A DNA stretch of 64,000 nt from Pelomonas sp. V22 (GCF_030014915.1 NZ_JAGIXS010000005.1:186001-250000); one strand, 5' to 3'; numbered from the stretch's first letter, positions 36,901 to 46,251 are shown. Program-made: numbers and translations. The notes: generated from the sequence alone by a model not told the origin.

Positions 36901-37782
36901 CGAGTTGTCGAAGTCGGCCTGGCGCAAGAGGCCCTGCTGGCCATTGACGCCGCCGTTGCTGAGCTGGTGCGACTCGCTGTTGTAATTGGACTTGTTCAGG
37001 TTGACCAGCACCCCGAGGCGCTTGTCCAGGAACTTGTCGGCCAGCACCAGGTTCAGGTTGGGCGTGGTCTTCTTGTTCAGCGAACTCTCGGTGGCGGCCA
37101 CGCGCAGCGAGTAATAGGGCTTCTTGAAGTCCAGGCCGGTGCGGGTGTTGATGATGATGCTGCCGCCCAGCGAGCCCTCGGTCATGGCGGCCGTGTAGCC
37201 CTTGACCACGTCCACGCTCTTGATCAGGTCGGAGGAGAGCTCGCGCAGCTCAACGCCACGTCCGCCGCCGCCGCCCAGCAGGTCGGTGCCGCCGCCGGCC
37301 TGCACGGCCTGGCCGTCCATTTCCACGCGGGTCAGGTCGGCGCCGGTGCCGCGCACCGAGACGCTGACGCCTTCGCCGAAGTCGCCGCGGTCCAGTGCCA
37401 CGCCGGCAATGCGCGAGATCGCCTCGCCGATGTTGCGATCAGGGAAGGCGCCCACGTCCTCGGCCACGACGGAGTCGGTGGCGGTGGCGGCGCGCTTCTT
37501 GCGGTCGATGCTGGACTGCTGAGAGAGCCGCGTGCCGATCACCAGCACCGAGCTCAGCTCGGCCGTGGTGGCCGGCTTCTTGACGTCCTTGGTGGCCTTG
37601 GCCTCGGCCTCTTCCTTGGCGGCTTTCGCGTCCTTGGCGGGCGCCGTCTCGGGCGTGGCTTCCTTGGCTGGCGCTGTGGCGGTCTGCGCCAGCGCGGCCT
37701 GGCTGGCCATCAGGGTGAGGGCCATGGAAACGGCCAGGCTCAGGCAATCCGGCCGCAGGGCCAGTTTCGAAATCTTGTTCAC
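33994..37782 (-). CDS. TonB-dependent receptor, long form
   Basis: A 1,262-residue outer-membrane receptor starting with GTG, with GGAGA upstream. The signal peptide is residues 1-33 (LAVSMALTLMASQAALAQ). An unusual Lys/Ala/Glu-rich linker (about 34-72) precedes the TonB-box-like SSVLVIGTR and a plug domain (IGEAISRIAGVALDRGD, VEMDGQAVQ, GSLGGSIIINTRTGL). The large beta-barrel ends in NGRRYMVGVNIRSPQ. It resembles the Xanthomonas/Caulobacter-type receptors that import polymers or their fragments. The substrate is unknown. The SEL1 gene follows with a 4-bp overlap. Confidence 0.94.
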   Translation of the reverse strand: MNKISKLALRPDCLSLAVSMALTLMASQAALAQTATAPAKEATPETAPAKDAKAAKEEAEAKATKDVKKPATTAELSSVLVIGTRLSQQSSIDRKKRAATATDSVVAEDVGAFPDRNIGEAISRIAGVALDRGDFGEGVSVSVRGTGADLTRVEMDGQAVQAGGGTDLLGGGGGRGVELRELSSDLIKSVDVVKGYTAAMTEGSLGGSIIINTRTGLDFKKPYYSLRVAATESSLNKKTTPNLNLVLADKFLDKRLGVLVNLNKSNYNSESHQLSNGGVNGQQGLLRQADFDNSPEKTFAFNPATLSKTDPAVNTTLLASPLTAGGTFNAATPMELVSKSASAQSKADCFALFPNLTTTQANAINGSTARTLAINQRNNEQLTCLNQWNDYTPALIRSYVRGQDDRRHGGDLRLDFKVSDELSVYGKFAKNQRKVDDVVGNFSVGGTPTFNTTGTFVDSASGVRSVASGLTYPYSLLPSTYSYRAGTTLAQGATVNVKPGYTVDDSHHVTSYTTTDSYYNTDMIFSRIKTDSKYLQAGGEYNSGRLKAKFLGGTADSSMFRFDRRASFGYQYGESSFALQPDGSWSFALPPGSSNDQLNYDKYATLFNQAATAAAPVSATNTVAVPAYTSAQKPLVTQVTNVLISRIYKSETSEKTGKLDLSYDLQDKVPFLTSLQGGVNRRTTSGTFWGLGGATIQEPLGTFGQAGYVPGIYLPTVNVRSSIVGCENTAGSLGVGGQPCAYGFNPSTNPATPQNGQTVLTQAQYRDLVKQVLSVAPAGQFYAGASGRSANLINGWNQIDVEKLFQGAGIPLNLDCVVTCKASDGKVYDQPVSRFREKSTAAYLMTDFEMERLPFTDWRLPFGMELAGNVGVRAVKNDVTGTGYLTFISRKKTAAYDPVNPDAAAGIISTTYRKNTSIQKSTTDVMPSLNLALWVVPEKTVLRYSGAKTIARPAYNVLLPSGTCIYDERREDWANEADGSDADQNCTGTMGNPGLKPWTNINQNLAIEWYRSRDTMFTAAVFKHKGLVGAPTLVVPRTNVKVFEGTDTIDPATGKPLSELEFSFNQWGNQQPSTRRGLELGMKTAFTFLPSVLRFTGLDANYTRVRSKQQVPTLDLITGQEQPIVGEPKYSYNASLWYDDGGFSARVALQVVAPRYFCYQPCGTNSTLNVNNYPSEGTYNWRLPYNPGVPIWGSQTRFVDAKMAYKFKNGVEIFLEGRNLTGQRTQTNTGGYEEYSGGIPSVYSDAYNGRRYMVGVNIRSPQ

Positions 37783-38171
37783 AAGCTGTCTCCGTCGCCG
37801 TGCACGGGGCCGGCGTTTTTCTGTTGACTGGTTTTCACCGCAAGCGCCCCTCGCAGTAACGGGGCGGCGATCTACAAGCCGCCTCGCCGGGCCCGGATCA
37901 GGCCAGCAGACGCTTGTGAGGAGCTCAGCTTAGGAGCGCATGTTCAAAACGAGCTATGACGCTTGTGCAGCGATCTATTGGAATTTTGAATAGCAGGTGA
38001 AGGGCCGGTAAAGCAGGATGGATGGCCGCCAACTTCGCGGGTTATCCCTGGCGCCATCGGACTGCTTCGATCAAGTGCTTGATCGTTTGGGTGCCCGCTG
38101 TTGCGGGCTGCAGACGGGCCCGGCAAAGTCCGAGCATGCGGCCCGGATTTGCCGCAGCCGCCGGGGTTGCT
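37783..38171. promoter_or_regulatory. 389-bp upstream region of the long TonB receptor
   Basis: No gene is evident. The 10-mer GACGCTTGTG occurs twice as a direct repeat (37909-37918 and 37958-37967, 49 bp apart); a palindrome with arms CGATCAAG and CTTGATCG lies at 38068-38085; and GCCCGC with GCGGGC forms a stem with a 4-base loop at 38093-38108. The region must hold the receptor promoter (minus strand) and the end of the upstream gene. I could not assign a clear -35/-10 pair. Confidence 0.55.
38068..38085. promoter_or_regulatory. Perfect 18-bp palindrome
   Basis: CGATCAAG and CTTGATCG flank a 2-base centre (TG). Such a site could be a dimeric repressor operator or, on the minus strand, a weak terminator hairpin for the 38172-38681 gene; no T-run follows on that strand. 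Confidence 0.5.
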
Positions 38172-38681
38172 TCAGTCGATGCGGCGCACGCGCGGCGCCT
38201 GGTTGCTGCCCTCGATCTCGAGGATGAAGGTGCCCATGGCGGCGCGCCGCACCACCACCTTGGGGTTCTGCAGATAGAGGCTGGCGCGGCTGTCGTCGCT
38301 GACCTGCCAGACCTGGCCATTGGCCAGGCGGATGCGCGTGCCGGGGTTCCAGCCTTCGAAGCTGCCGGTGATCTGGCTCTCGATGCGCTCGACCTGCTTC
38401 ACCTCGCGTTGCTCCAGCCCGAACTTGGCAGCAGCCTCGGCCGGTGGCGCGGGCGCGATGTGCGGCACCGGCGGCGGCAGCTTCATCTCGACGGCGCTGG
38501 CCGGGCGCGGTGGCACGGCGGCCGTGGGCGCAGTGACCACCGGCAGCGCGTCATAGCAGGCCAGGCGCGCGGTCTTGTCGGCAATGGCGCGGCATTGCTG
38601 CAGCTGGGCATCGGTGGCGGCGGCCGTGGCCAGCAGCGGCGCAGCCGAGATCAAGAGGCTCAGCACAGTCTTCTGCTTCAT
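38172..38681 (-). CDS. Small exported protein with CxxIxxxxxRLxCYD motif
   Basis: A 169-residue protein with a signal peptide (LSLLISAAPLLATAAA). The mature N-terminus carries CRAIADKTARLACYDAL, a two-cysteine motif shared by several exported families such as type VI-associated VasI-like proteins. A Pro-rich stretch leads to a C-terminal beta domain (GTRIRLANGQVWQVSDD, VVVRRAAMGTFILEIEGSN). Function is unknown. AGGAG lies 8 bases before the ATG at 38681. It follows rpoN by 11 bp, a place where many relatives carry hpf/raiA. Confidence 0.82.
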   Translation of the reverse strand: MKQKTVLSLLISAAPLLATAAATDAQLQQCRAIADKTARLACYDALPVVTAPTAAVPPRPASAVEMKLPPPVPHIAPAPPAEAAAKFGLEQREVKQVERIESQITGSFEGWNPGTRIRLANGQVWQVSDDSRASLYLQNPKVVVRRAAMGTFILEIEGSNQAPRVRRID

Positions 38682-38692
38682 CGCGAACACTC

Positions 38693-40195
38693 CTACAGCG
38701 CCTTGCGCAGATTGGCCGGGGCGATCTTCAGCGCCTCGCGGTACTTGGCCACGGTGCGCCGCGCCACCTGGATGCCCTGCTCTTCCAGCATGTCGGACAG
38801 GGCGCTGTCGGACAGCGGCTTGTGGGCATCCTCGGCATCGACGAACTGCTTGATCAGGGCCCGCACCGCCGTGCTGGAGGCATTGCCGCCGGCCTCGGTG
38901 TTGAGGCCGGAGCCGAAGAAATACTTGAGCTCGAAAGTGCCATGCGGCGTGGCCATGTACTTGGCCGTGGTCACGCGCGAGATGGTCGACTCGTGCAGGC
39001 CCAGCTCGTCGGCTATTTCTCTAAGCACCAGCGGCTTCATCGCCAGCGCGCCGTGCTGGAAGAAGCCCTTCTGGCGCTCGACGATGGCCTGCGAAACCCG
39101 CAGGATGGTGTCGAAGCGCTGCTGGATGTTCTTGATGAACCAGCGCGCCTCCTGCAGCTGGCCGCCCAGCGCGCTGTTGCTGATGCCACCGCGCGTGGCG
39201 CGCAGCGCATTGGCATAGAGCTCGTTGATGCGCAGCTTGGGCGCCACCTCGGGGTTGAGCATCACACGGAATCCGCGACCGCTCTTGCTGACGATCACGT
39301 CCGGCACCACGGCCGCTGCCTCGCCCGGCGCGAAGGGCCGGCCCGGCTTGGGCTCCAGCGTCTGTATCAGCGTCTGCGCCTCGCGCAGCAGGTGTTCGTC
39401 GGCGCCGGTCAGGGCCATCAGCTTCTTGCTGTCGCGCTTGGCCAGCAGCTCCAGGTGGCTCTTGCAGATCAGGATGGCCACCACCTGCACCTGGCTGCGC
39501 GGCTTGCTGCGCAGTTGCAGCAGCAGGCATTCGGAGAGCGTGCGCGCGCCAATGCCGGTGGGCTCCATGCTCTGCAGCCAGCGCAGTGCCACCTGCAGGC
39601 GCTCCTGCAGCTCTTCCAGCGCTTCGGGATCGTCGCTGCCGGCCAGCGCGGCGGCGATTTCTTCCAGCGGGTCGGCCAGGTAGCCGTCCTCGTCCAGCGA
39701 TTCGATCAGCACGAACAGGGCGGCGCGGTCCTCGGGGCTCAGCGACATGCCGGCCATCTGCAGCTTCAGGTGGTCTTGCAGGCTGATGCCGGGGCCCTCG
39801 GCCTCGGGGCGCTCGCCGTCGTCGTCGCCAGCCGGGGCGGCGCTGCCAGGCAGCTCGCGGATGCCGTCGAAGTCGTCACGCTCGGTGCCGTTCTCCCAGT
39901 CCTCGCGCTCGGTGGTGCCGAAGTCCTCGGCCTTGATCTCGCTGCTGGTCTCGCCGTCGCTGCTGTGGGCGGCGTCGGGCTCGTCGGCGGCATTGCCGCG
40001 AATCTCGCTGAGCTCGGGCGTGGTGACGGCGCTGCCGAACTCCTCGTCGGTCTCCAGCAGCGGGTTCTGCGCCAGCATCTGCTCCACCTCCTGGTGCAGC
40101 TCCAGCGTGGAGAGTTGCAGCAGCCGGATCGACTGCTGCAACTGGGGTGTCAGCGCCAGATGCTGACTGAGCCTTACCTGCAGGGTGGGTTTCAT
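38693..40195 (-). CDS. rpoN: RNA polymerase sigma-54 factor RpoN
   Basis: A 500-residue sigma-54 factor. The N-terminal activator-interacting region is Gln/Leu-rich (LQVRLSQHLALTPQLQQSIR). An acidic region of about residues 55-130 follows, then the core-binding domain and the helix-turn-helix (ELGLHESTISRVTTAKY). The C-terminal RpoN box reads ARRTVAKYREAL (canonical ARRTVAKYRE). It directs transcription from GG-N10-GC promoters with enhancer-binding activators. It is 15 bp downstream of lptB. Confidence 0.98.
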   Translation of the reverse strand: MKPTLQVRLSQHLALTPQLQQSIRLLQLSTLELHQEVEQMLAQNPLLETDEEFGSAVTTPELSEIRGNAADEPDAAHSSDGETSSEIKAEDFGTTEREDWENGTERDDFDGIRELPGSAAPAGDDDGERPEAEGPGISLQDHLKLQMAGMSLSPEDRAALFVLIESLDEDGYLADPLEEIAAALAGSDDPEALEELQERLQVALRWLQSMEPTGIGARTLSECLLLQLRSKPRSQVQVVAILICKSHLELLAKRDSKKLMALTGADEHLLREAQTLIQTLEPKPGRPFAPGEAAAVVPDVIVSKSGRGFRVMLNPEVAPKLRINELYANALRATRGGISNSALGGQLQEARWFIKNIQQRFDTILRVSQAIVERQKGFFQHGALAMKPLVLREIADELGLHESTISRVTTAKYMATPHGTFELKYFFGSGLNTEAGGNASSTAVRALIKQFVDAEDAHKPLSDSALSDMLEEQGIQVARRTVAKYREALKIAPANLRKAL

Positions 40196-40210
40196 GTCAG
40201 CCGAACACGA

Positions 40211-40990
40211 TCACATTTTGAAGTGTTCGCCCAGATAGACCTTGCGGACGTCGGCATTCGAGACCAGTTCGTCCGGCGTGCCTTCGGCCAGCACCTCGCC
40301 CTCGCTGATGATGTAGGCGCGGTCGCAGATGCCCAGGGTCTCGCGCACGTTGTGGTCGGTGATCAAGACACCGATGCCGCGCGCCTTCAGGAAGCCGATG
40401 ATGCGCTGGATCTCCAGCACGGCGATGGGGTCCACGCCGGCAAAAGGCTCATCCAGCAGGATGAAGCGCGGCTGGGTGGCCAGCGCGCGGGCGATCTCGA
40501 CGCGGCGGCGCTCGCCGCCCGAGAGGGCTGGCGCGGGGCTGTCTCGCAGCTTCTCGATCGAGAGTTCGTGCAGGAGGCTGTCCAGCATCTCGTTGATGCG
40601 GGTCTTGGTCCAGGGCCTGCCGTTTTCGTCCTGCTGCAGCTCCAGCACGGCGCGGATATTTTCCTCGACGGTGAGCTTGCGGAAAATCGAGGCCTCCTGC
40701 GGCAGGTAGGACAGGCCGAGGCGCGAGCGCCGGTGGATGGGCAGGCGCTCCAGCGCCTCGCCGTCGAGCCGGATCTCGCCGGCATCGGCGCGGACCAGGC
40801 CCACGATCATGTAGAAGCTGGTGGTCTTGCCGGCACCATTGGGGCCCAGAAGACCGACGACCTCGCCGCTGTCCACGGCCAGGTGCACGTTCTTGACCAC
40901 GCGGCGCACGCCATAGGTCTTTTGCAGGCCTTCGGCCTCCAGGCGGCTCGTGCGGCCGGTCGCCGCCGTTGCACTCTCGACGCCGCTCAT
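40211..40990 (-). CDS. lptB: LPS export ABC transporter ATP-binding protein LptB
   Basis: A 259-residue ATPase of the LptBFG lipopolysaccharide exporter. Walker A is [20 protein letters not shown], the signature is [15 protein letters not shown], and Walker B is [16 protein letters not shown]. The conserved C-terminus around [20 protein letters not shown] matches LptB. The start overlaps the lptA stop by 4 bp. Confidence 0.97.
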   Translation of the reverse strand: MSGVESATAATGRTSRLEAEGLQKTYGVRRVVKNVHLAVDSGEVVGLLGPNGAGKTTSFYMIVGLVRADAGEIRLDGEALERLPIHRRSRLGLSYLPQEASIFRKLTVEENIRAVLELQQDENGRPWTKTRINEMLDSLLHELSIEKLRDSPAPALSGGERRRVEIARALATQPRFILLDEPFAGVDPIAVLEIQRIIGFLKARGIGVLITDHNVRETLGICDRAYIISEGEVLAEGTPDELVSNADVRKVYLGEHFKM

Positions 40991-41610
40991 GAGGGCTTGC
41001 GCGGCGTGGTTTGCAGCGTGGTGCTGGGCTGCAAGGCGGCCGGTGGGCTGCTGGCGGCGCCGGAGGCGGCCGAAGGCAGCAGCATCAGGCGCACGCGGCC
41101 ATTGGGCGCGGGGGACTTGTCGCCCGCCTTCAGGTTCAGTTGCTCGGCACGGCCATCGTAATGGATCTCGGCGCCGCTGGCCTCGCGGGTCACGGCGCTG
41201 CCCTGCAGGCTGCGCACATTGGCGCCGCCAATGAAGCGCACGACCTCGGTCTGGCCGTCGTATTCGATGCGGTCGGCCGTGCCTTCGACGAATTCATCGG
41301 GCTTGTCGCGGTTCTGGCGGAAGTAGACCTGGCCGCCTTCGAGCGCCGTGGCCGAGGCCATGTGGAAGCCGGCGGCGTTCTCCCAGACCAGCACCTTGTG
41401 CGCCTTCAGCAGCAAGCCTTCGCGGCTCAGCAGCACATTGCCTATGAACTCGGTGCCGGGCTGAGCGAGATTGACCTCGCCCTGCGTCACCGCCGAGATG
41501 GAGAAACCCACCAGGCGGCGGTCCGGCTTGTCGGCGCCGTCTGCCGGCGCGGCGGCCAGCAAGGCCAGGGCGCTCAGCAGCAGCGAGGAGTAAAGGTGGG
41601 CAGGGCGCAT
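40987..41610 (-). CDS. lptA: Lipopolysaccharide transport periplasmic protein LptA
   Basis: A 207-residue exported OstA-fold protein that bridges LPS from the inner to the outer membrane. The signal peptide is residues 1-24 ([20 protein letters not shown]). The core has [20 protein letters not shown] and the family motif [20 protein letters not shown]. The ATG at 41610 starts the signal peptide. lptC is not next to it, unlike the common kdsC-lptC-lptA order; the upstream gene is dsbA. Confidence 0.94.
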   Translation of the reverse strand: MRPAHLYSSLLLSALALLAAAPADGADKPDRRLVGFSISAVTQGEVNLAQPGTEFIGNVLLSREGLLLKAHKVLVWENAAGFHMASATALEGGQVYFRQNRDKPDEFVEGTADRIEYDGQTEVVRFIGGANVRSLQGSAVTREASGAEIHYDGRAEQLNLKAGDKSPAPNGRVRLMLLPSAASGAASSPPAALQPSTTLQTTPRKPS

Positions 41611-41680
41611 GGGTGGTGGGCGGCACAAAACTTGCAGGCCATTCTAGGCCCAGCCTGGCGACCAGCCACCCGCAATTACG

Positions 41681-42340
41681 TCACACCTTCCCGCTGCGCA
41701 CGCGCTGGATCAGGGTGTTGACGATCTGCAGCGCACGCATGCCGAGTTCCTGCTCGTTCATGCCCGCCGTGCCGGCCATCGAGGGCGCGGTCCAGAAGCG
41801 GCCGCCGACGGCCAGGGCCGGCACGCCGTCCATGTTGTAGGCCTCGAACAGGCGGTTGGCCTGCTGCAGCTTGCCGTTGATGCCGAAGGAGTTGTACATC
41901 TCCGTGAACTTCTGGCCGTCGACCCCCAGGCGGGTGGCGAGCGTCAGCATGTCCTTGTCGGAGTCCACATCGACGCGCTCGCGGTGGAAGGCATCGAACA
42001 CGCGGGCCTGCAGTTCTTCGGCCTTGCCCAGGGCTTCCAGCGTGAAGAACAGCTTCTGGTGCGGCTTGATGTTGGCCCGGAACCCCACATGCATGCGACG
42101 GAAGCTCACGTCGGCCGGCAACTGCTTGACCCATTCGTGCAGCATGGGCTCCAGCGCATAGCAATGCGGGCAGCCGTACCAGAAGAACTCGATCACCTCG
42201 ATCTTGCCCGGGGTGGTGGGCAACTGGCTGGACAGGCGCTTGAAGTTCTTGCCCTCGACGGGGCCGCCCTGGGCCTGGGCCTGGCCGGCGGCCAGCGCGA
42301 GGGCGGAAAGTCCAAGGGCGGAAAAGTCGCGACGGTTCAT
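41681..42340 (-). CDS. dsbA: Thiol:disulfide interchange protein DsbA
   Basis: A 219-residue periplasmic oxidase that forms disulfides in exported proteins. The signal peptide is residues 1-24 with a twin-arginine-like start (MNRRDFSALGLSALALAAG). The thioredoxin active site is FFWYGCPHCYALEP (CPHC) and the cis-proline loop is MDGVPALAVGG. It is 65 bp downstream of the SPOR gene and 70 bp upstream of lptA. Confidence 0.96.
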   Translation of the reverse strand: MNRRDFSALGLSALALAAGQAQAQGGPVEGKNFKRLSSQLPTTPGKIEVIEFFWYGCPHCYALEPMLHEWVKQLPADVSFRRMHVGFRANIKPHQKLFFTLEALGKAEELQARVFDAFHRERVDVDSDKDMLTLATRLGVDGQKFTEMYNSFGINGKLQQANRLFEAYNMDGVPALAVGGRFWTAPSMAGTAGMNEQELGMRALQIVNTLIQRVRSGKV

Positions 42341-42405
42341 GGATCGGTTACCTCTGAGGGGGCGGTAAATGGGACAACGGCCGGGATCGTAGACCAGACG
42401 ACCGC

Positions 42406-43086
42406 TCAGCGCTGGACGCGCACCAGATTGGCCTCGACGCCTGAGGATTCCAGCTTCTTCTGCAGGCTCTCGGCTTCCTCGCGGGCGTCGACCGGGCCGA
42501 TGCGCACGCGGTACACGGTGCGGCCCGATTGTTCGAATTCGTAAATCTTGGCCGCATGGCCGAGCAGGGCCAGCTTCGCGCGCTGGCTCTCCGCGTCGTC
42601 ATTCTTCAGGTAGGCGCCGGCCTGCACGAAGTAGATCGAAGGGTCGGCGGCCGGGGCTTTGGCCTCAGTCTTGGCTTCTGCCTTGGCGGCCTTGCTGGCG
42701 GCGGGAGTGGGCGCAGGAGCCGGCGCGGGTGCTGCGGCCGGCGCCGTGGTTGCGGGCGCTGGTGCCGGGGCGGCGCTGGCCGGGGCCTGGACCGGCACGA
42801 CCGGCTTGGCTTCGCCGCCGCTCACCACGCCGCTCGCAGCCTTGGCGTTCTTGCCGGCCAGCGGTGCGTTGGGGTCCCAGTTCTTGTTGCGCGCAGCTTC
42901 CTCGGCGTCCTGCTCGGCGGTGCGCTGCGGCACCTTGTTGACGAAGGGGATGGGCGTCTTGTTGATGTACAGCGCCACGCCGAGGGCCACGGCCAGGCCG
43001 ATCAAGAGGCCGACGATCAGGCCGAGGACGAAGCCTCCGCGCTCGCTGTTGCCACCGCCACCACCACCGCCCTGACCTTTGCTCAT
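42406..43086 (-). CDS. SPOR-domain membrane protein
   Basis: A 226-residue FtsN-like protein. A short Gly-rich cytoplasmic tail is followed by one membrane helix ([20 protein letters not shown]), a long Ala/Pro-rich periplasmic linker and a C-terminal SPOR domain (residues about 148-226, [40 protein letters not shown]) that binds denuded septal peptidoglycan. The ATG overlaps the argS stop by 4 bp. The argS-SPOR-dsbA order is a familiar Burkholderiales arrangement. Confidence 0.92.
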   Translation of the reverse strand: MSKGQGGGGGGGNSERGGFVLGLIVGLLIGLAVALGVALYINKTPIPFVNKVPQRTAEQDAEEAARNKNWDPNAPLAGKNAKAASGVVSGGEAKPVVPVQAPASAAPAPAPATTAPAAAPAPAPAPTPAASKAAKAEAKTEAKAPAADPSIYFVQAGAYLKNDDAESQRAKLALLGHAAKIYEFEQSGRTVYRVRIGPVDAREEAESLQKKLESSGVEANLVRVQR

Positions 43087-44798
43087 GCAGACTCCGTCGT
43101 TGCTTGTTCACGAGACATTGCTTCCGGCGCGCTGACCCCCAGCACCGTCAGCGCATTGCGCAGCACCTGGCGCGTGGCGGCCAGCAGGGCCACCCGGGCG
43201 CGGGTCAGCTCTGCAGCCTGGCCCAGCACGCGTTCGGCCGCATAGTAGCTGTGGAAAGCGCCGGCCAGATCGCGCAGGTAGAAGGCCACGTCATGCGGCG
43301 CCAGGCCCGCTGCGGCGCTGCTGAGCATGCGGGGATAGTCGGCCAGCTTGAGCATCAAGGCAGCTTCGGTCGGCGCGCTCAAAAGGCTCAGGTCGGCGCC
43401 GTTCAGCTTGGCCTCATCACCGCTCTCTTCATCGACCCAGCGGCGGATGATGGAGCAGATGCGCGCATGGGCGTACTGCACGTAGAACACCGGGTTCTCG
43501 TCGTTCTGCTTGAGCGCCAGGTCCACGTCGAAGATGAACTCGGTGTCGGCCTTGCGGCTGATCAGGAAGAAGCGCACGGCGTCGCGGCTCGTCCAGTCGA
43601 TCAGGTCGCGCAGGGTGACGTAAGAGCCGGCGCGCTTGGAGATCTTGACCTCCTCACCGCCCTTCATCACCGTGACCATCTTGTGCAGCACGTAGTCCGG
43701 GAAGCCCTGCGGAATGCCCAGGTCTTGCGCCTGCAGACCGCCGCGCACGCGGGCAATGGTGCCGTGGTGGTCGGTGCCCTGGATGTTGATGCACTTGGTG
43801 TAGCCGCGCTGGAACTTGTTGACGTGGTAGGCCACGTCCGGCACGAAGTAGGTGAAACCGCCTTCGCTTTTGCGCATCACGCGGTCCTTGTCGTCGCCGT
43901 AGTCGGTCGAGCGGAACCACAGCGCGCCGCCTTCCTCATAGGTCTTGCCGGCGGCGATCATGCGCTCGACGGCCTTCTCCAGCTGGCCGCCGGCGTAGAC
44001 GCTGGACTCGAGGAAGTAGTTGTCGAACTTGAGGCCGAAGGCCTGCAGGTCCAGGTCTTGCTCATGGCGCAGATAGGCCACGGCGAACTGGCGGATGCCG
44101 TCCAGGTCGTTCACGTCGCCCGAGCCGGTGAACTCGCGGTCGTCGGCCTTGACCGTTTCCTTGCGCAAGAAGGCGTCGGCGATGTCCTGGATGTAGTCGC
44201 CGTTGTAGGCGGCCTCGGGCCAGCCTTCCATGCCGGGCTTGAGGCCCTGCAGGCGCTTCTGCGTGGAATTGGCCAGCGTGGCGATCTGCACGCCGGCGTC
44301 GTTGTAATAGAACTCGCGGGTGACGTCGCAGCCCTGCGTCTCGAACAGATGACAGATCGAATCGCCGAGGGCGGCCTGGCGGGCATGGCCCACGTGCAGC
44401 GGGCCCGTGGGGTTGGCCGAGACGAACTCGACCATCACATGGGTGTCGTTGGCCGGCTGGTGGCCGAAGGCCTCGGCACCGGCCAGTACCTCGGCCACGA
44501 CGGCCTGCTTGGCGGCGGCCTTGAGTCGGATGTTGATGAAGCCGGGGCCGGCGATTTCCAGGGCCTCGGTCCAGTGCTGGAAGGCCGGCTTGGCCTGCAG
44601 CAGGGCGATCAGCTGTTCGGCCAGCGCGCGCGGGTTGGTCTTGAGCGCCTTGGACATCTGCATGGCCACGGTGCAGGCGTAGTCGCCATGGCTGGCCTGC
44701 TTGGGCGACTCGAAGGCGGCGGCCAGGTCGGCGCCGGGGTTCAGTTCCTGGATGGCTTCGCCCAGGGCGGCGAGCAGTTCCTGCTTGGCTTGAATCAT
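43083..44798 (-). CDS. argS: Arginine-tRNA ligase
   Basis: A 571-residue class I synthetase. The HIGH motif is [14 protein letters not shown] (about residue 135), the KMSKS-like loop is [12 protein letters not shown], and the C-terminal anticodon-binding DALR domain is present ([20 protein letters not shown]). The N-terminal Add-1 domain is standard. It is divergent from the Ser/Thr kinase gene, with 38 bp between them. Confidence 0.97.
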   Translation of the reverse strand: MIQAKQELLAALGEAIQELNPGADLAAAFESPKQASHGDYACTVAMQMSKALKTNPRALAEQLIALLQAKPAFQHWTEALEIAGPGFINIRLKAAAKQAVVAEVLAGAEAFGHQPANDTHVMVEFVSANPTGPLHVGHARQAALGDSICHLFETQGCDVTREFYYNDAGVQIATLANSTQKRLQGLKPGMEGWPEAAYNGDYIQDIADAFLRKETVKADDREFTGSGDVNDLDGIRQFAVAYLRHEQDLDLQAFGLKFDNYFLESSVYAGGQLEKAVERMIAAGKTYEEGGALWFRSTDYGDDKDRVMRKSEGGFTYFVPDVAYHVNKFQRGYTKCINIQGTDHHGTIARVRGGLQAQDLGIPQGFPDYVLHKMVTVMKGGEEVKISKRAGSYVTLRDLIDWTSRDAVRFFLISRKADTEFIFDVDLALKQNDENPVFYVQYAHARICSIIRRWVDEESGDEAKLNGADLSLLSAPTEAALMLKLADYPRMLSSAAAGLAPHDVAFYLRDLAGAFHSYYAAERVLGQAAELTRARVALLAATRQVLRNALTVLGVSAPEAMSREQATTESA

Positions 44799-44836
44799 GG
44801 GGCCGAATTCTACGGGGGCATGCTTATGATGGCCGC

Positions 44837-46210
44837 ATGAGCAGCACGGAGACCGGCGGCCCCTTGGCCTCGATTGCCAGCACCACAGGCGACCTGCCTG
44901 CCTACATCGGCAAGTACCGCGTGCTGCGCCGGCTCGGCGAGGGCGCCACCAGCGACGTCTATCTGGCCATGGACGGCTTCAATGGCAAGGAGGTGGCGAT
45001 CAAGCGTGTGCGCTCCTGGGCCATCAGTGCCGACGATGCCGAGGGCCAGATCAGCCACCGCTTCTTTGCCGCCGAGGCAGCGCTCGCCGGCCGGCTCCAG
45101 CATCCGAACGTGGTGCAGATCCTCGATGCCGTGCCCGACCCCGACTCGCCCTACCTGGTGATGGAGTACGTGCCCGGCGTCACGCTGAAGAATTTCTGCC
45201 GCAGCGACCGGCTCTTGCCGCTGGACCAGATCGTCGAGCTCGGGTTCAAGTGCGCGATGGCGCTGGACTATGTGTTCCGCCAGGGCCTCATCCATCGCGA
45301 CGTGAAGCCGGCCAACCTGCTGGCCGTGCTGGATGCGCAGGGCCAGGTCACCGATGTGAAGGTGAGCGACTTCGGCTCGGCCCTGAACCTGATGTCGGAC
45401 AAGACGCAGGTCCACCGCGTCGGCTCGCTGGCTTACATGCCGCCCGAGCAGGTGGAGGGCGGCGACGTCGATTGCCGCGCCGACATCTATGCGCTCGGCG
45501 CCGTGCTCTACCACCTGATAGCCGGCCGCCCACCGTTTGACGCGCCCAACCAGATGGCGCTGATGCACCAGATCTACCACCAGCAGCCGGCCTCGCTGGC
45601 CGACCTGCGCGGTGGCGTGACGCCGGAGCTGGAGGCGGTGATAGGCCGTGCGCTGGCCAAGCATCCCGAAGAGCGTTACCCGGACTGGGGCAGCTTCGCC
45701 CGCGCGCTCTCCGAGCTGGTGGCCAAGCAGCTGGTGCCGCTGGCGCGGCTCTACGAAGTGCGCGACTCGGAGCGCTTCAACATGCTGCGCGACCTGGAGT
45801 TCTTCGCCGACTTCGGCGACGTGGAGCTGTGGGAGGTGGTGCACCGCGCGCGCTGGCGCCGTTATCCGCTGGAGCATGCGCTGTACAAGAAGGGCCAGGA
45901 GGGCAATACCTTCCACATCATTGCCCAGGGCCAGGTCGACGTCTTCCGTGACGGCAACAAGGTCGTGACGCTCGGCCAGGGCACCTCGGTCGGCGAGATG
46001 GCCTACCTGGCGCCCAACCCCGACCTGCGCCGCCACAGCACCGACATCCGCGTGAGCGAGGTCTGCACCACGATCTCGTTCACGCCCGAATCGCTGGGCC
46101 TGCTCAGCCCCGAATGCCAGCACCGCTTCGACCGCGCCTTCATTCAGGTGCTGGTGCGGCGCCTGCATGCGGCGCATGAGCAGCTGTCACACCCGCGCCG
46201 GATCATGTAG
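44837..46210 (+). CDS. Ser/Thr protein kinase fused to a cyclic-nucleotide-binding domain
   Basis: A 457-residue protein. Residues about 25-300 form a Hanks-type kinase with the Gly-rich loop [10 protein letters not shown], the VAIKRV lysine, the catalytic loop [12 protein letters not shown] and DFGSA. Residues about 325-440 match a Crp-like cyclic nucleotide-binding domain ([35 protein letters not shown]). No membrane segment is present, so it is a soluble kinase that may be switched by a nucleotide. Divergent from argS, and 41 bp before the PsiF-like gene. The ligand and substrates are unknown. Confidence 0.92.
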   Translation: MSSTETGGPLASIASTTGDLPAYIGKYRVLRRLGEGATSDVYLAMDGFNGKEVAIKRVRSWAISADDAEGQISHRFFAAEAALAGRLQHPNVVQILDAVPDPDSPYLVMEYVPGVTLKNFCRSDRLLPLDQIVELGFKCAMALDYVFRQGLIHRDVKPANLLAVLDAQGQVTDVKVSDFGSALNLMSDKTQVHRVGSLAYMPPEQVEGGDVDCRADIYALGAVLYHLIAGRPPFDAPNQMALMHQIYHQQPASLADLRGGVTPELEAVIGRALAKHPEERYPDWGSFARALSELVAKQLVPLARLYEVRDSERFNMLRDLEFFADFGDVELWEVVHRARWRRYPLEHALYKKGQEGNTFHIIAQGQVDVFRDGNKVVTLGQGTSVGEMAYLAPNPDLRRHSTDIRVSEVCTTISFTPESLGLLSPECQHRFDRAFIQVLVRRLHAAHEQLSHPRRIM

Positions 46211-46251
46211 CCCCTGGTTTCCCGTTGTTCCCACCAAGAGAGGTTGTTGCG

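Noticed and set aside
34711-37827. A plus-strand open frame of about 1,000 codons opposite the long TonB receptor
   Set aside because: The opposite strand has a clear receptor with signal peptide, plug and barrel. The antisense frame is rich in Ala, Gly, Arg, Gln, Val and His in a repeated pattern typical of GC-rich shadow frames.
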